From Actinomycetes bacterium (lineage in GTDB: Bacteria > Actinomycetota > Acidimicrobiia > Acidimicrobiales > Palsa-688), in contig JAKAZH010000114.1 of assembly GCA_021815935.1 (NCBI GenBank), positions 1 through 6,044 on the forward strand: a stretch of DNA of 6,044 nucleotides, read 5' to 3'. Shown here piece by piece: positions 4,771 through 6,044 of the stretch. Below the pieces are notes generated by a model. The model was not told the origin of the DNA and did not search any database. It worked only from the letters and a program-made list of their open reading frames with translations. Position 1 is the stretch's first letter. Every line of letters starts with the position of its first letter. The position numbers and the translations under genes are program-made.

Positions 4771-5976
4771 CGGCGTCGTCGTGGTCGCGGTCGGCCTCGT
4801 CGTCGACGTGGCTCCCTTTGCAGTCGAAGTCGGTACGGTCGTTGTTGTCGCCGGGGGTGGCGCAGGCATCTCGAAGACGATCGACGACGTCGAAGACTTG
4901 ACCGTCACAACCGGACCGGGAGCGCTCCCGGTGCCCCCTGACGCCGTCGCGGTAGTGGCGGACGTCGGCGAACTCGCCGAAGCCGAGTTCGAAGCCGTGA
5001 CGGTGACGGTGAGGGTGACGGGCGTGCCGAGGGGGGGATTGAGCGGCCCGAGCCGGTTGATCGCGTAAGCCTGGCCTACCGCCAGGTCAACGAAGTCCCT
5101 GACCGTCGACGAGCCGTGCCCGGCAGGGGAGATAGTCGCCGTGACCGTCACATGCGACGCCGGCTGGTTCCCGGTGTTCGCCACGACAAGATTCGCGCTG
5201 ATGGCCGAGGCGTCGGGCAGGACCAGTGTCGACGCGTTAGTGGTAAGCGGGGCGGGGTTCGTCGACAGCGAAAAGACGTCGAACTGATAGACGGGGGTCG
5301 TCGACATCACGCTTTGGAGTGACGTGAGGAACACTTGGGCTGGGTTGGATTGGTATGGCTTTGTATCGCCTCCCCAGACCGATGGGGGCATCGACACGCC
5401 GGCCGATGCGGGGAAAGTCGATCGGAACAGGGAGTAGGCCTGATCCCCGACGCCGATATCGGATGCTGCCTGGGCGAGCAGCGGCGCCTCGACGGAAGGC
5501 GACGATGCAGTCACATCGGCGGGATTCCCCCTCGTCGAAGGGCCGGCGGCCGCTCCTAAGGTCGCTAGCAGGACCTTCTCAACTATGGAAGCGGCCTGGC
5601 TTCGCGCCAGGAGGCTCGCCTCGAGCAGACCCGCGGAGGCAACCAAACCGCTTGGGGGGTTGAGCTTGCTCAACGTCGCGTACTCCGCCGCCGAATTCGC
5701 AGCGACGCTATCGACAGCGGACGCTATCGAAGGGCCGCTTCGCGACAGGCCGCCTGACCAGATGGAGGCCAGCACCTGGCCGTCTCCGGTCGAGGCGGAT
5801 ATGACCGGCAGCACCTGGTCCACCCACGCCCCGGTGGCGAGCTGGCGGGTCGGGGTGGCCGATCTCGACTTGAGCGAAGCGTCGACCAGCAGGATCAGAA
5901 CCGTGGCGACCACGCCGATGGTGATCCAACGAAACCCTGTGCCTCGGCGCCGGGAAGGTAGACCGGCCAGCGTCAT
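4762..5976 (-). CDS. Exported or membrane-anchored protein of unknown function
   Basis: I do not recognise this 404-aa protein. It begins with a short basic stretch (RRRGTGFR, 9-16) and one hydrophobic segment (17-31), so it is either cleaved from a signal peptide or anchored with its body outside. Residues about 48-190 are Ala/Ser-rich and probably helical. Residues about 255-330 (SANLVVANTGNQPASHVTVTAT ... PVTLTVTVTAS) read like a beta-sandwich domain of the CARDB/DUF11 adhesion-like kind, with NTGN as the typical turn. Residues 330-404 are a Thr/Ser/Pro-rich, low-complexity tail ending TTTTPSG. No cysteine is present and there is no sorting signal. It could be a cell-surface or wall-associated protein, but enzymatic activity is not suggested. 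The ATG at 5974-5976 precedes the signal segment directly, with a weak AGGGCGG upstream. It is convergent with the LysM-NlpC/P60 gene and divergent from an aldo/keto reductase. Confidence 0.8.
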   Translation of the reverse strand: MTLAGLPSRRRGTGFRWITIGVVATVLILLVDASLKSRSATPTRQLATGAWVDQVLPVISASTGDGQVLASIWSGGLSRSGPSIASAVDSVAANSAAEYATLSKLNPPSGLVASAGLLEASLLARSQAASIVEKVLLATLGAAAGPSTRGNPADVTASSPSVEAPLLAQAASDIGVGDQAYSLFRSTFPASAGVSMPPSVWGGDTKPYQSNPAQVFLTSLQSVMSTTPVYQFDVFSLSTNPAPLTTNASTLVLPDASAISANLVVANTGNQPASHVTVTATISPAGHGSSTVRDFVDLAVGQAYAINRLGPLNPPLGTPVTLTVTVTASNSASASSPTSATTATASGGTGSAPGPVVTVKSSTSSIVFEMPAPPPATTTTVPTSTAKGATSTTRPTATTTTPSG

Positions 5977-5984
5977 ATCCGCCC

Positions 5985-5991
5985 TACGATA
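5985..5991. promoter_or_regulatory. Shared bidirectional -10 element
   Basis: TACGATA contains TACGAT on the plus strand (5985-5990), 7 nt before the aldo/keto reductase ATG at 5998. It also contains TATCGT on the minus strand (5991-5986), 9 nt before the ATG at 5976. Both fit TAnnnT. The plus-strand spacing predicts a leaderless mRNA; the minus-strand one predicts a leader of only a few bases. No good -35 is seen for either. Confidence 0.45.
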
Positions 5992-5997
5992 CCTGCC

Positions 5998-6044
5998 ATG
6001 AGATACCGTCAGCTCGGCAGCTCCGGCCTCACCGTCTCCGCGGT
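5998..6044 (+). CDS. Aldo/keto reductase, N-terminus only
   Basis: Fifteen complete codons before the window ends give MRYRQLGSSGLTVSA followed by the first two bases (GT) of a Val codon. This is the standard opening of NADPH-dependent aldo/keto reductases of the YghZ/Tas/general-stress type: first beta strand, then the LGxSGLxVS motif that leads into the TIM barrel. The family reduces aldehydes and ketones with NADPH. The catalytic tetrad lies beyond the window, so substrate and integrity cannot be judged. There is no room for a Shine-Dalgarno typical of a leadered mRNA; TACGAT seven bases before the ATG suggests a leaderless transcript. Confidence 0.8.
   Translation, partial: MRYRQLGSSGLTVSA

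Noticed and set aside
4781..5068. Plus-strand open frame of 95 codons with a Val-rich sequence
   Set aside because: It is the antisense image of the Thr/Ser/Ala-rich tail and beta domain of the minus-strand exported protein.

Overview
The window looks like a chromosomal segment from a high-GC Actinomycetota bacterium. The evidence is a GC-rich third-codon bias, TTGnnn/TAnnnT promoters, several possible leaderless genes, and an envelope protein with a type of Arg-flanked membrane hairpin often seen in this phylum. An Acidimicrobiia-like lineage is my guess; nothing here fixes the genus. No insertion sequence, integrase, CRISPR array or phage gene is visible.

Layout. (1) 24-96, minus: an intact tRNA-Arg(ACG). 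(2) 277-924, minus: a TetR-family repressor. It is divergent from a DUF3237-family protein at 1077-1505, plus. The 152-bp gap between them holds a 13-bp palindrome, a possible promoter, and a tiny ORF with a perfect AGGAGG ribosome binding site whose stop overlaps the DUF3237 start (ATGA). (3) 1536-1997, minus: a small membrane protein with an HxxxDxxPHW motif, convergent with the DUF3237 gene across a shared hairpin and divergent from galE. (4) 2091-3059, plus: galE, UDP-glucose 4-epimerase. (5) 3203-4729, plus: a membrane-anchored cell-wall hydrolase with four hydrophobic segments, two nearly identical LysM repeats and an NlpC/P60 domain. It has its own promoter and a short GC-rich leader that can fold in competing ways around its Shine-Dalgarno. 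(6) 4762-5976, minus: a long secreted or membrane-anchored protein of unknown function with a Thr/Pro-rich tail, convergent with the hydrolase. (7) 5998-6044, plus: the first 15 codons of an aldo/keto reductase, only 21 bp from the divergent start of the previous gene, with what looks like one shared two-way -10 element.

Functionally, galE (sugar nucleotides for envelope glycans), the LysM-NlpC/P60 hydrolase and the exported unknown protein form an envelope-related group. The TetR/DUF3237 pair looks like a small separately regulated unit. I found no clear multi-gene defence, secretion or biosynthetic system. The points most worth checking are the coupled micro-ORF before DUF3237, the structured leader of the hydrolase gene, the missing third catalytic residue in that hydrolase, and the symmetric promoter at the right end.
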